Below, in pieces: positions 46,927 to 55,214 of a DNA stretch of 64,000 bases. Each line of letters opens with the position of its first letter. Position 1 is the stretch's first letter. This stretch comes from Marinoscillum pacificum (GTDB lineage Bacteria > Bacteroidota > Bacteroidia > Cytophagales > Cyclobacteriaceae). Below the pieces are notes generated by a model, which saw only the letters and a program-made list of their open reading frames with translations, had not been told where the DNA came from and made no database searches. The translations under genes and the position numbers were made by a program. The stretch covers positions 120,406 to 184,405 of the forward strand of contig NZ_JAMZMJ010000012.1 of the NCBI RefSeq assembly GCF_024714495.1, in the 5' to 3' direction.

Positions 46927-47187
46927 ATGGCACATAAGAAAGGTGTAGGTAGTTCTAAAAACGGTAGAGAATCAGAAAGTAAACGTCTAGGCGTAAAAAT
47001 TTATGGTGGTCAGAAAGCAATCGCTGGAAACATCATCGTGCGTCAAAGAGGAACTAAGCATCATCCTGGTGATAATGTGGGTATTGGTAAAGACCATACG
47101 TTGTTTGCTTTAATAGATGGTACTGTAAGATTCAGAAAAGGAAGACAAGATCGTTCTTACGTTTACGTTGATCCAATCACTGAGTAA
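46927..47187 (+). CDS. rpmA: 50S ribosomal protein L27
   Basis: 86 residues beginning [20 protein letters not shown] with the conserved [20 protein letters not shown]. Cotranscribed with rplU and followed by a terminator. Confidence 0.97.
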   Translation: MAHKKGVGSSKNGRESESKRLGVKIYGGQKAIAGNIIVRQRGTKHHPGDNVGIGKDHTLFALIDGTVRFRKGRQDRSYVYVDPITE

Positions 47188-47211
47188 GAATTAAATCTTG
47201 CATAAGGCATT

Positions 47212-47244
47212 AAAAAAGCCCTGGCAATTGTTGTCAGGGCTTTT
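47212..47244. terminator. Bidirectional terminator between rpmA and the NUMOD4-HNH gene
   Basis: AAAAGCCCTG ... CAGGGCTTTT with A/T tracts on both sides, so it can stop rplU-rpmA on the plus strand and the convergent gene on the minus strand. Confidence 0.85.
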
Positions 47245-47251
47245 GTTGTTT

Positions 47252-47758
47252 TTAAGATGCTACTAGCTCGGCTTCCTCTTTTTTCTTTTTTGGTCTGCCA
47301 GGTAATACGGTCTCGGGCTTGAATCCGTTTTTGTAGCGTTTCTTTCTAGTTTTCCATACTTTGAAGTTGTTTTTGTTTCCAACTTCAAATTGCCATTTCA
47401 TGTGCTCGGATGAACTTACCCACTTAAGGTTTTCTGCCTTGTTGTTTCTTGGGTTGTTATCCAAGTGAATGATCATGTTCAATTCCTCTGGATTTTCATT
47501 TTCTACAAACACTTTTGCCACCTCTTTGTGAGGGTATACAGTCCTTCTGCGTTTGTCGTCATCAATCAAATCCAGGAAGTAACACTTGCAGGTTTTATTC
47601 CAACGCTGCTTCATCATTTTTCCTTTGATGGTCATGTTGGTCTTACTTCCTTTGTGCCAAGTCTTACGTGTTTTACTTCTGATCTTTCCTCGAGTGGAAA
47701 TCTCATAGTTGCTGAAACCATCAATTGGTTCCCATACTTCTTCTGTTTGCTGTGCCAT
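47252..47758 (-). CDS. NUMOD4 / HNH-endonuclease-like protein with AT-hook-like tail
   Basis: 168 residues. Residues 8-30 are a NUMOD4 motif (VWEPIDGFSNYEISTRGKIR). An HNH-type segment follows (about 95-122: IIHLDNNPRNNKAENLKWVS, SEHMKW). The C-terminus is Lys-rich and includes a PGRPKKKK AT-hook-like element. Such proteins are usually phage or intron homing-type nucleases, but here there is no intron or phage context. A single-gene unit with its own spacer suggests a settled chromosomal gene. Nuclease activity is not proven by the sequence. Confidence 0.75.
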   Translation of the reverse strand: MAQQTEEVWEPIDGFSNYEISTRGKIRSKTRKTWHKGSKTNMTIKGKMMKQRWNKTCKCYFLDLIDDDKRRRTVYPHKEVAKVFVENENPEELNMIIHLDNNPRNNKAENLKWVSSSEHMKWQFEVGNKNNFKVWKTRKKRYKNGFKPETVLPGRPKKKKEEAELVAS

Positions 47759-47951
47759 GTTCGCTTGCTTTACATTTAACTAAAACAAGCTGGTTCTTAA
47801 TGAGAAAATCGCTGCGATGAATGATTAAAGATAACTCATTTACCTTTAGTCTCAATCTATATACGGTTTAAATTGAGTCTGATATTGGGTTCCTTAGACG
47901 AACGGTTTGATTGTGTGGATAAGTGGATAAAATGCTTCCATTAAAAAATGG

Positions 47952-48419
47952 CTACTTGGGTTTAGGGTGCGCTCCTTTTTCATATTTCTTAGGCGCATAG
48001 AGAAATCCAAATGCTTCGGCTCCTTCCTTGGAGTGAACGGTGTGATGAACGTAATGAGCGTTCATTATACGCTTCATGTATGGAGATTTTGCTTTAAATG
48101 GAATCTTAATTCTTCGGTGTACAATCACGTCATGAAAGACAAAATAGAAAATTCCATAACCAAGTATTCCAAAGCCAACAAACTTCAGCCAGCTTAATGA
48201 TTCAATCTCATAACCTGCTACGATGAGTGCTATTGAAGGAATACTAAATACCAGAGCAAAGAGGTCATTGCGCTCTAATGTGTGAGGGTGCTTCACGTGA
48301 TGAGACTTGTGCCAGGTCCATAAGATGCCATGCATGATGTACTTATGGGTGAACCAGGCTACTCCCTCCATGAAGAAAAATGTGCCAACAACTAAAGCTG
48401 TGTTAATAAGGTGCTGCAT
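47952..48419 (-). CDS. crtZ: Beta-carotene 3-hydroxylase CrtZ
   Basis: 155 residues with four hydrophobic segments and the four histidine motifs of the fatty-acid-hydroxylase superfamily: HKYIMH, HKSHH, HDVIVH and HYVHH. It adds the 3-hydroxyl group to beta-ionone rings. Last gene of the carotenoid operon, one base after ispH. Confidence 0.93.
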   Translation of the reverse strand: MQHLINTALVVGTFFFMEGVAWFTHKYIMHGILWTWHKSHHVKHPHTLERNDLFALVFSIPSIALIVAGYEIESLSWLKFVGFGILGYGIFYFVFHDVIVHRRIKIPFKAKSPYMKRIMNAHYVHHTVHSKEGAEAFGFLYAPKKYEKGAHPKPK

Positions 48420-48420
48420 T

Positions 48421-49266
48421 CTAATAGGAATGTAATTCGTCTCTCACTTCTTCCATTAACCACATAGGGGTGGAGGTTGCTCCACATATGCCAATGGATT
48501 CATCTGAACTAAACCAGTTTTTGTCTATTTCTGATTTGTTGGATACAAAGTAAGTGTTTGCGTTATTTTCCTTGCAAATATTATAGAGAACTTTTCCATT
48601 AGAGGATTTGGTGCCGGAAACAAATATGATCTTATCAAAGCGCTTAGCAAATTCTCTTAGCTCTTTGTCTCGATTGCTAACCTGTCTGCAGATGGTATCA
48701 TTGGCGTTAACTTCTATTCCTGAGCTGGTCAATGTGTCCTTAATATTGTAGAAATTGTCTGTACTCTTCGTGGTTTGGCTGTACAAAGTAATGTTGGAAG
48801 GCAGTGCAGTCATGTCTAGTTCGTTGATGTCCTGAAAGACTACTGCTTCATTATTTGTTTGCCCTAGGAGGCCAACTACTTCAGCATGGCCGTGTTTGCC
48901 ATAGATGTAGATGTTTTCTCCTTTGTCGAAAGAGTTTTTAATTCTGTTTTGGAGTTTAAGAACCACTGGGCAGCTTGCGTCAACCAATGTCAGATTGTTT
49001 TCAATCGCTAATTTGTAAGTGCTTGGAGGTTCCCCGTGTGCTCTAATAAGCACAGCTGCATCTTTAATGTCCTTTAGCTGATCGTGACAAATGATTTCAA
49101 GTCCTTTGGCTTGTAGGCGTTTAACCTCTTCGTCATTGTGAACTATGTCGCCCAGGCAGTAGAGGTGGCCTTGTTGTTCAAGAATATCTTCTGCCATCTC
49201 GATGGCATAAACCACACCGAAGCAAAATCCTGAATTTTCGTCTATGGTAACATTAAGTTTCAACAT
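48421..49266 (-). CDS. ispH: 4-hydroxy-3-methylbut-2-enyl diphosphate reductase
   Basis: 281 residues. The three cluster-binding cysteines are visible in GFCFGV (Cys15), DASCPVVLK and GICGATSTP, with the HGEPP and YGKHGHAEV motifs. It forms IPP and DMAPP as the last step of the MEP pathway. Its position inside a carotenoid operon links precursor supply to pigment synthesis. Confidence 0.95.
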   Translation of the reverse strand: MLKLNVTIDENSGFCFGVVYAIEMAEDILEQQGHLYCLGDIVHNDEEVKRLQAKGLEIICHDQLKDIKDAAVLIRAHGEPPSTYKLAIENNLTLVDASCPVVLKLQNRIKNSFDKGENIYIYGKHGHAEVVGLLGQTNNEAVVFQDINELDMTALPSNITLYSQTTKSTDNFYNIKDTLTSSGIEVNANDTICRQVSNRDKELREFAKRFDKIIFVSGTKSSNGKVLYNICKENNANTYFVSNKSEIDKNWFSSDESIGICGATSTPMWLMEEVRDELHSY

Positions 49267-49309
49267 GAGCTATAGGTCAGTTTGTTAGTGAGTTAGCTTA
49301 AAAATTTGT

Positions 49310-50002
49310 CTAAGGATTTTGTTTGGTGGTTTGCTTAAATTTTTCGTAAAACGTTACGTTCATTAAAAGTAGTAGTAACGCGTACATAGTATCTTCTATT
49401 GGTATGGTGATTAATCTAATGCCTAAGTTCTCTTCATTGTTGTACCAGACTATCGGTTCTTCCAGGCCGTATCCTGTTAAAACGCCATTGACTAAGACGA
49501 ACGGGACTAAGTGAATCAGGTATGCTGTCCAGAATTTGCCAAGCCAGTCAGGATTGTTAATTCCAGTGTATATCAGGAAGATTCCTGCAAAGAGGAAGTT
49601 CCAAAAGGTGTATAGGCGATCGAAGTTTAAAACGGCAAAAATTAACAGTAAAAAACCTATGAGGCCTGTGTTGATTTTAATGAATTTGTTTGTTTGGATG
49701 CGAGGTAGAAAATAGATCACGCATTCGTAAATAAAGACACTTGCAAAAGGTACCGTGATGAAAAACAGGATTTCTTCAATTGGTAAATTGAAAATGTAAA
49801 CACCCATTAGGTAGCGAGAATTGAACCCCCAGACACCAATGCGAGTGAATAGAATGTCCCATGCTATAAAGAATGCACCAGTAATGGCAATGCCAATAAA
49901 CAGTGCGTTCCACTTTTTGGCGTATTTAATTCTTGGTTCAAAAGACCGGAGCAGAGGAAAGGAAACAGTGAATAGGTGCAGTATGAAATACAGGTATTTC
50001 AT
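49310..50002 (-). CDS. Lycopene cyclase, CrtYc-CrtYd fused type
   Basis: 230 residues with about seven membrane helices. The two halves carry similar PIEE/PIED motifs (IFNLPIEEILFFITVPFAS and RLITIPIEDTMYALLLLL), the mark of fused heterodimeric-type lycopene cyclases. It forms beta-ionone rings from lycopene ends. It overlaps crtB by four bases. Confidence 0.9.
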   Translation of the reverse strand: MKYLYFILHLFTVSFPLLRSFEPRIKYAKKWNALFIGIAITGAFFIAWDILFTRIGVWGFNSRYLMGVYIFNLPIEEILFFITVPFASVFIYECVIYFLPRIQTNKFIKINTGLIGFLLLIFAVLNFDRLYTFWNFLFAGIFLIYTGINNPDWLGKFWTAYLIHLVPFVLVNGVLTGYGLEEPIVWYNNEENLGIRLITIPIEDTMYALLLLLMNVTFYEKFKQTTKQNP

Positions 50003-50835
50003 ACAAGTGCGTTTAGTCTGTTTAATAACAAGGTCTTGCTTAATAGTAGCATCTTCTTCATGTCAGGCACTCTTACTCGTTCGGAAAGGATTTTAGAAGA
50101 AGGTAGGTTTTTGATTTTTTTGAAAAGCTGTAAGTAATAGATGTATGCTAAATATACGCCAGCTTTTGCGCCTTTGGGTAGTCTTTTGATTCCTTCCAAT
50201 GCAGCATCAAAGTCCGCAGCTATATCAGCTTCGATGGTCGTTTTGTCTTCCTCAGTAAAGTTTTCAAAGTTTACTCCAGGGAAATATACACGACCCCTTT
50301 CCTTGAAGTCGCTTTTTAGATCGCGTAGGAAGTTTACTTTTTGGAAGGCTGCACCTAGACGCTTGGCTGAAGGTTCTAGTTTGCTGTATTCTATTTCATC
50401 TCCTTCGCAAAACACTTTTAGGCACATGAGTCCAACTACCTCAGCGGAGCCATAGATGTACTCTTCATAGCCTGCTTGATTGTAGTTTTCATTGTTTAGG
50501 TCCATTTTCATGCTATGAAGGAATGCATCGATCATATGATGAGGGATTTTGAACTTATTGACCACCATCTGAAAGCTGTGTAATACCGGGTTTAGGCTTA
50601 TTTTTTCTTTGATGGCTAAATAGGTGTCAGTTTCAAATCGCTCGAGTAATTCTTTTTTGTTGTGATCGTGAAAGGTGTCAACTATTTCATCTGCATATCT
50701 CACATATCCATAAATAGCATATATGGGCAAGTGAAAGCGCTTATCCAGGGTTTTAATGCCAAGTGTAAACGAAGTGCTGTAGTGCTGAGTGATCAACTTG
50801 CTGCACTTGAGGGTGGTTTCACTAAATAGGTCCAT
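49999..50835 (-). CDS. crtB: Phytoene synthase
   Basis: 278 residues with the two Asp-rich motifs YADEIVDTF and NFLRDLKSDFKERGRVYFP that bind Mg-diphosphate. It joins two GGPP molecules to phytoene. Located eight bases after crtI. Confidence 0.95.
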   Translation of the reverse strand: MDLFSETTLKCSKLITQHYSTSFTLGIKTLDKRFHLPIYAIYGYVRYADEIVDTFHDHNKKELLERFETDTYLAIKEKISLNPVLHSFQMVVNKFKIPHHMIDAFLHSMKMDLNNENYNQAGYEEYIYGSAEVVGLMCLKVFCEGDEIEYSKLEPSAKRLGAAFQKVNFLRDLKSDFKERGRVYFPGVNFENFTEEDKTTIEADIAADFDAALEGIKRLPKGAKAGVYLAYIYYLQLFKKIKNLPSSKILSERVRVPDMKKMLLLSKTLLLNRLNALV

Positions 50836-50843
50836 ATTTAAAT

Positions 50844-52313
50844 CTACTTAAAATCTTTTTGTATTTCTCTAGCTACGACCTCACCTGAGATGATGGATGG
50901 TGGTACGCCAGGTCCTGGAACGGTTAATTGACCAGTGAAATAAAGATTTTTCAGTTTTTTATTTTTTAATGAAGGTTTAAGGATAGCTGTCTGCATTAGT
51001 GTATTGGCTAAGCCGTAAGCATTTCCTTTAAAGGAGTTGTAGTCATTAATGAAGTCTTTGTGGGCGAAGCTTTTTTTGCAAACCACATGATCTCTGATAT
51101 TGGTGCCTGTGAAAGACTCCAGCCTATCCATGACGATCTGGTAATAATGCTCTCTTGTTTCTTCAGTGTCTTGAAGGTCTGGAGCAACAGGAATTAGGAC
51201 AACCAGATTTTCGTGACCTTCAGGTGCTACAGATTTATCGGTTTTGGAAGTTGCTGAAGTATATAATAGTGGCTTGGTTGGCCATTTTGGATCTTGGTAA
51301 ATTTCTTTGGCGTGTTGTTTAAAGTCTTCATCAAAAAACAGCACATGGTGTAGCATGTTGGGTAGTTCTTTGTTTACTCCTATATAAAAGAGTAGAGAGG
51401 ATGGGGCCATTACTCGTTTGTCCCAATAGCTTTCTGAATAATTTCGATATTCCGTTGGGAGTAGTTGTGATTCTATGTGATGGTAATCTGCGCCGCCAAC
51501 TACTACATCGAAATCATATGCTCCTTTGGTAGTGATGACTTTTTCAATGGATTTATTTTTATAGCTGAAACCTGTTACTGCTTCATCCATTAATAGTTCT
51601 ACGCCGAGTTCTTGCGCCAGTGATACCATGGCTTCTACAACTTTGAACATTCCTCCTTGCGGGTACCAGGTCCCAAGTGAAATGTCTGCATAGTTCATTA
51701 GACTATATAATGCAGGTGTATTTTCGGGTGTGCTGCCCAGGAAAAGAACTGGGAATTCCAATAATTCGATCAGTTTACCATTCTTGAAAAACTTTCGAAT
51801 ATGTTTACTCATGGAGGTGAAAACATCCATTTTAAGTAAGCCAGTTAGTAATCTCGGGTCCGCAAACTCTGTAATTGACCTACTTGGTTTGTAAACCAAG
51901 TCATTAATGCCAACTTGATATTTATATTCTGCTTGTTTAAGAAATTGGCGTAAGCCTTTTGAGGATCCTGGCTCCAATCTTTCGAATAATGCTTCCATTT
52001 CCAGCATCGAGGCTGGTAAGTCGACATGTTCATCTTTAAACTTTACTCTGTAGCTAGGATCTAATCTGTCAAGCTGATAGTAATCAGATGGCTTTTTATT
52101 GAATTGAGAAAAAAAGTGTTCAAACACATCCGGCATCCAGTACCAGCTCGGTCCCATATCAAAAGTAAAGCCAGACAATTGGAGTTGTCTGGCTCGTCCT
52201 CCCGGAGTTGTATTCTTTTCTATTACAGTAACGTTGTAGCCTTTCTTGGCTAAATGGCATGCGGCCGAGAGACCAGCGAATCCGCTACCAATAACTGCGA
52301 TTTTTTTTTCCAT
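50844..52313 (-). CDS. crtI: Phytoene desaturase
   Basis: 489 residues. N-terminal FAD fold (IAVIGSGFAGLSAACHLA), TPGGRARQLQLSGFTFDMGPS and the C-terminal LYFTGQLTVPGPGVPPSIISG typical of CrtI. It desaturates phytoene to lycopene. Its start overlaps the sigma factor stop by one base, so the two are coupled. Confidence 0.95.
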   Translation of the reverse strand: MEKKIAVIGSGFAGLSAACHLAKKGYNVTVIEKNTTPGGRARQLQLSGFTFDMGPSWYWMPDVFEHFFSQFNKKPSDYYQLDRLDPSYRVKFKDEHVDLPASMLEMEALFERLEPGSSKGLRQFLKQAEYKYQVGINDLVYKPSRSITEFADPRLLTGLLKMDVFTSMSKHIRKFFKNGKLIELLEFPVLFLGSTPENTPALYSLMNYADISLGTWYPQGGMFKVVEAMVSLAQELGVELLMDEAVTGFSYKNKSIEKVITTKGAYDFDVVVGGADYHHIESQLLPTEYRNYSESYWDKRVMAPSSLLFYIGVNKELPNMLHHVLFFDEDFKQHAKEIYQDPKWPTKPLLYTSATSKTDKSVAPEGHENLVVLIPVAPDLQDTEETREHYYQIVMDRLESFTGTNIRDHVVCKKSFAHKDFINDYNSFKGNAYGLANTLMQTAILKPSLKNKKLKNLYFTGQLTVPGPGVPPSIISGEVVAREIQKDFK

Positions 52314-52825
52314 TAGTTTTTCTTGCCGTAAACTTTAAGCTTCGTTTTTAGCTCTTTTCTGGCAATATGTATTCTATTTTTTACTGTACCTATCGGAATT
52401 TCTAATTTATCTGCAATCTCGTGGTATTTGAACCCTCTGAAGTGCATCATGAAAGGTACTTTATACGCATCTTGAAGTTTATCGATAGCGAAATTGATGT
52501 CTTTCATGGCGAAATTGGTGTATGCGCCATTCTGTATCGTGCTATCTGTAGAGTTGATATAATGTAAATTCTCGGTAGTATCAATGAATGTGTTTCTTCT
52601 CATCATTCGCTGATAGTTGGTAATGAATGTATTTTTCATAATTGTGTACATCCAAGCCTTCAGGTTTGTGCCCTCTGCAAACTTATCTCTATTAGTAAAA
52701 GCCTTAAGAATAGTTTCTTGAAGAAGGTCATTAGCATCCTCCATATCCTTAGTCAGCTTTAGAGCGAATGGTTTTAAAGAACTTGTTAATTGATCGACTT
52801 TATAACTGAATTCAATTGCTGTCAT
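52313..52825 (-). CDS. ECF-type RNA polymerase sigma factor leading the carotenoid operon
   Basis: 170 residues. Sigma region 2 (about 15-75: DMEDANDLLQETILKAF, NLKAWMYTIMKNTFITNYQR) and region 4 (about 110-160: FRGFKYHEIADKLEIPIGTV, KNRIHIARKELK). No anti-sigma gene is adjacent, which is unusual; its activity may be set simply by transcription. It is the first gene of the crt operon and overlaps crtI by one base. Its regulon is unknown; the operon's own promoter fits the primary sigma. Confidence 0.9.
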   Translation of the reverse strand: MTAIEFSYKVDQLTSSLKPFALKLTKDMEDANDLLQETILKAFTNRDKFAEGTNLKAWMYTIMKNTFITNYQRMMRRNTFIDTTENLHYINSTDSTIQNGAYTNFAMKDINFAIDKLQDAYKVPFMMHFRGFKYHEIADKLEIPIGTVKNRIHIARKELKTKLKVYGKKN

Positions 52826-52842
52826 GGTTGTGGAATTTAATT

Positions 52843-53026
52843 TTGTTTAATTCAAAGATATAAAACGTTAAACAGAAATCCAAAGCTTTGTTTAGCAATA
52901 ATTCAATAAACATAAACAAATATACGTGTCTGTACATTTAAAAGTTGCGTAAAAATGCTTTAAATACTGTTTAAATGTATTTTTATGATTGTCGACGTGA
53001 AGTTTTGATAATATTTTGTTTAACAA
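52843..53026. promoter_or_regulatory. Array of TGTTTA half-sites over the carotenoid promoter
   Basis: TTGTTTAA (52843-52850), TTAAACAG (52868-52875), TTGTTTAG (52888-52895), ATAAACAA (52912-52919), TGTTTAA (52968-52974) and TTGTTTAACAA (53016-53026). The first four form two inverted pairs with 17- and 16-base gaps, bracketing the -7 and -33 elements. Candidate binding sites for the MerR-family regulator. Confidence 0.55.
52853..52884 (-). promoter_or_regulatory. Promoter of the sigma-crtI-crtB-crtYcd-ispH-crtZ operon
   Basis: Minus strand: TTTG (52884-52881), 20-base spacer, TATCTTTG (52860-52853). Exact match to the primary Bacteroidota consensus, with the -7 element 28 bases upstream of the sigma factor start. 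Confidence 0.75.
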
Positions 53027-53241
53027 ACCTTCACAAAAGATCATTTAGGTGAACGTATAGCAAACCCATGAATCTCTTCCACAAAATGTAAGTTGTAGAT
53101 GATTCTTGTGTATAAATTGAATAAAGTACTTTCATCAAGTACCTTTCTTCGAAGGATACAGATTTGGTGTTTTAAGAGAGTATGACGAAGTTGACTTCTA
53201 GCGAAGTTTTAAAATGGGAGCAAATACATAGGGACTAGCTG

Positions 53242-54138
53242 TTATGCTATACTCATAGTATTTTCTTCTACGAACTGAATAAGCTGTTCCAATCTGTTGA
53301 AGATGGTGACGTTTTCTGGAGTTTCTACATCCTGACCTACTACTTGAAAGCCTGTAAGTAAAATGTGGGTGTCAGGGAATGATGCGGCCAATCGGTCTAC
53401 ATATCCTTGTATTTCGCTAGGGCCTGGAGTGGTTGTGATAACAGAAAGTATGTAATCTGGCTTGTGCACTTCATAGACAGCAGCCAAATCCATATACGGC
53501 AAGGACTGTCCCAGATAAACTGTTCTGTTATTTCTGGATTTGATAATGAAGTCGGCGAAAAGCAGACTCAACTCATGTAGTTCACCTTCTGGTAGGTAAA
53601 GAATATATTTTCTAGCTTTTTCGCTACTAACGAAATATTGGCCATCAATGGCGGCAATCAGTTTCTGGCGAACAAGGTTAGAAATGAAATGTTCTTGAGC
53701 TGGATTAATGGCACCTGTTTGCCACAATATCCCAATCTTAGAAAGGAAAGGGTAGATGACGTTGATCATCGTTTTTTCAAACCCAAGTTTCAGAATGTTC
53801 GAAGAGATAATTTTTTCGAATCGTTCTTCATCCAAATCTACCATAGCGATGGTCAGTGAATGAATCTGCTCAGGGTATCGGAGATTTCTTTCTGTTAATT
53901 TAATGACCTCACGCTGCATATCGTTTTCGGTCATTTCGGCAATCTTGGAAATTTTAACTCCGTTCTCTTTTAGTAGAGCGACATTCAAAATAAGTTTTAG
54001 ATCATGATCATCATAATACCGAATATTGGTATCAGTTCGCTTAGGCTGAATTAGCTCATAGCGTTGCTCCCATATTCTGATAGTATGGGCTTTGATGCCA
54101 GACAAATGTTCTAAATCTCTTATCGAAAACGTGCTCAT
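53242..54138 (-). CDS. CarH/LitR-like MerR regulator with cobalamin-binding-type domain
   Basis: 298 residues. MerR HTH (about 4-72: SIRDLEHLSGIKAHTIRIWE), a helical bundle with the W-x9-E-H motif (W139, E149, H150) and a B12-binding-like Rossmann domain (about 178-295). The lower-ligand motif is E186-x-H188-x2-S191 in place of (D/E)xHxxG. The residue after W139 is Gln140, where Thermus CarH has the His that ligates cobalt after light. It is probably a repressor of the adjacent carotenoid operon, but light or B12 sensing may be altered. It reads in the same direction as the crt operon and lies 416 bp upstream of it. Confidence 0.87.
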   Translation of the reverse strand: MSTFSIRDLEHLSGIKAHTIRIWEQRYELIQPKRTDTNIRYYDDHDLKLILNVALLKENGVKISKIAEMTENDMQREVIKLTERNLRYPEQIHSLTIAMVDLDEERFEKIISSNILKLGFEKTMINVIYPFLSKIGILWQTGAINPAQEHFISNLVRQKLIAAIDGQYFVSSEKARKYILYLPEGELHELSLLFADFIIKSRNNRTVYLGQSLPYMDLAAVYEVHKPDYILSVITTTPGPSEIQGYVDRLAASFPDTHILLTGFQVVGQDVETPENVTIFNRLEQLIQFVEENTMSIA

Positions 54139-54218
54139 CCGTTACTTCTTAATCTTAATCAACCTTCCTACAAAGAACATTAGGGTTTCTTTCATAACTC
54201 CAGATTGCTCAAAAGTGT

Positions 54219-54857
54219 TTAAAACTTGAAGAAAATCTGAAGTATGATAAAGTAGAAAGCTTGTGAACTAACAGTTATAGTAGATTGTTTGTTGAAACTT
54301 TTCCGTAATAAAAAATGAAACAGCACCTGAATAATAAGTGCGGTTCCTAACCACCCTATGTAATTGCTTGCAGGAATAATATTATTCTCCCAGGACCAGT
54401 AATCAAGCCTAATTGCTATTGGCTCAATAAAAAAATCTAATCCAACCATTGCTCCAGCCGCCACTAATATTTTCATTGCTGGATGCATATCTAGCTGGGA
54501 ACTAATCACTCCAAAACAATAGGCAAGTATAAACCAATTGATTCCTATCAGTAAAGGAACATCAAAAAGTTTGAATCCTAATGTTTCTCCGTAGGCGTAG
54601 TTTCCGAATGGCCATCCAGTTGTCACGCCCAGTACTTCCACTCCAAACCCGATAGTGGTTGATAATAAAATAAAGTAAATCAAATGTGCTATAGAACCAC
54701 GGTGACAATAAGTGAGTAGGCCAAATGTGATCAATAAGTTGAACGGAGTTAATGATACAACCAGTTCTCTTGTGACCGGTATAGCGGTTCCAACTACTCC
54801 AACTAAATGGAGAATTATGATGATGCACGATACAATATTGTCTTTGCTGTAGGTCAT
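54219..54857 (-). CDS. cruF: CruF-type carotenoid 1',2'-hydratase (DUF422)
   Basis: 212 residues with about seven membrane helices. Recognisable DUF422/Caroten_synth features: GFGVEVLGVTTGWPFGNYAY, LFDVPLLIGINWFILAY and VGLDFFIEPIAIRLDYWSW. CruF adds water to the psi-end of carotenoids, giving 1'-hydroxy derivatives. It lies 80 bp upstream of the MerR gene on the same strand. With CrtZ and the cyclase it points to a saproxanthin-like monocyclic xanthophyll. Confidence 0.88.
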   Translation of the reverse strand: MTYSKDNIVSCIIIILHLVGVVGTAIPVTRELVVSLTPFNLLITFGLLTYCHRGSIAHLIYFILLSTTIGFGVEVLGVTTGWPFGNYAYGETLGFKLFDVPLLIGINWFILAYCFGVISSQLDMHPAMKILVAAGAMVGLDFFIEPIAIRLDYWSWENNIIPASNYIGWLGTALIIQVLFHFLLRKSFNKQSTITVSSQAFYFIILQIFFKF

Positions 54858-54908
54858 TGAGGGAGAAACTACTTACGTTTGAGTTGGTTTTAAAAATTCA
54901 AAATTCTT

Positions 54909-55214
54909 ATGGTTTTATATAATGTGACGGTGAATGTAGAGGATGGCGTTTTGCAGGATTGGATGACCTGGATGAAAAATCACCACATTCCTGAAATCAT
55001 GTCTACTGGTTGCTTTGTTGAAAATAAAATGTTGCGTTTGATCAATGATGATCCTGAAGCTCAAGGTCAAACTTTTGCCGTTCAATATTATGCAAAAAGT
55101 ATGAGCATGGTAAATGACTATCTACAAAACCATGCTCCTGCAATAGCTCAAAAACATGTTCAGCGCTATATGAACAGATGTGTTTCATTCCGAACTGTTT
55201 TGGAAGAGATCTAA
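54909..55214 (+). CDS. DUF4286 family protein
   Basis: 101 residues, alpha/beta ferredoxin-like in pattern: LYNVTVNVEDGVLQDWMTWM and TFAVQYYAKSMSMVNDYLQN. DUF4286 is a widely conserved Bacteroidota family with no assigned function. Its stop overlaps the stop of the convergent GNAT gene by four bases. A -7-like TACGTTTG lies at 54874-54881. Confidence 0.85.
   Translation: MVLYNVTVNVEDGVLQDWMTWMKNHHIPEIMSTGCFVENKMLRLINDDPEAQGQTFAVQYYAKSMSMVNDYLQNHAPAIAQKHVQRYMNRCVSFRTVLEEI

Larger units (their letters stand above)
52826..53241. other. 416-bp regulatory region between the carotenoid operon and the MerR gene
   Basis: AT-rich, with the sigma-crt promoter and repeated TGTTTA half-sites in its first 200 bases. 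The rest (53030-53241) shows no ORF or clear element. Confidence 0.6.
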
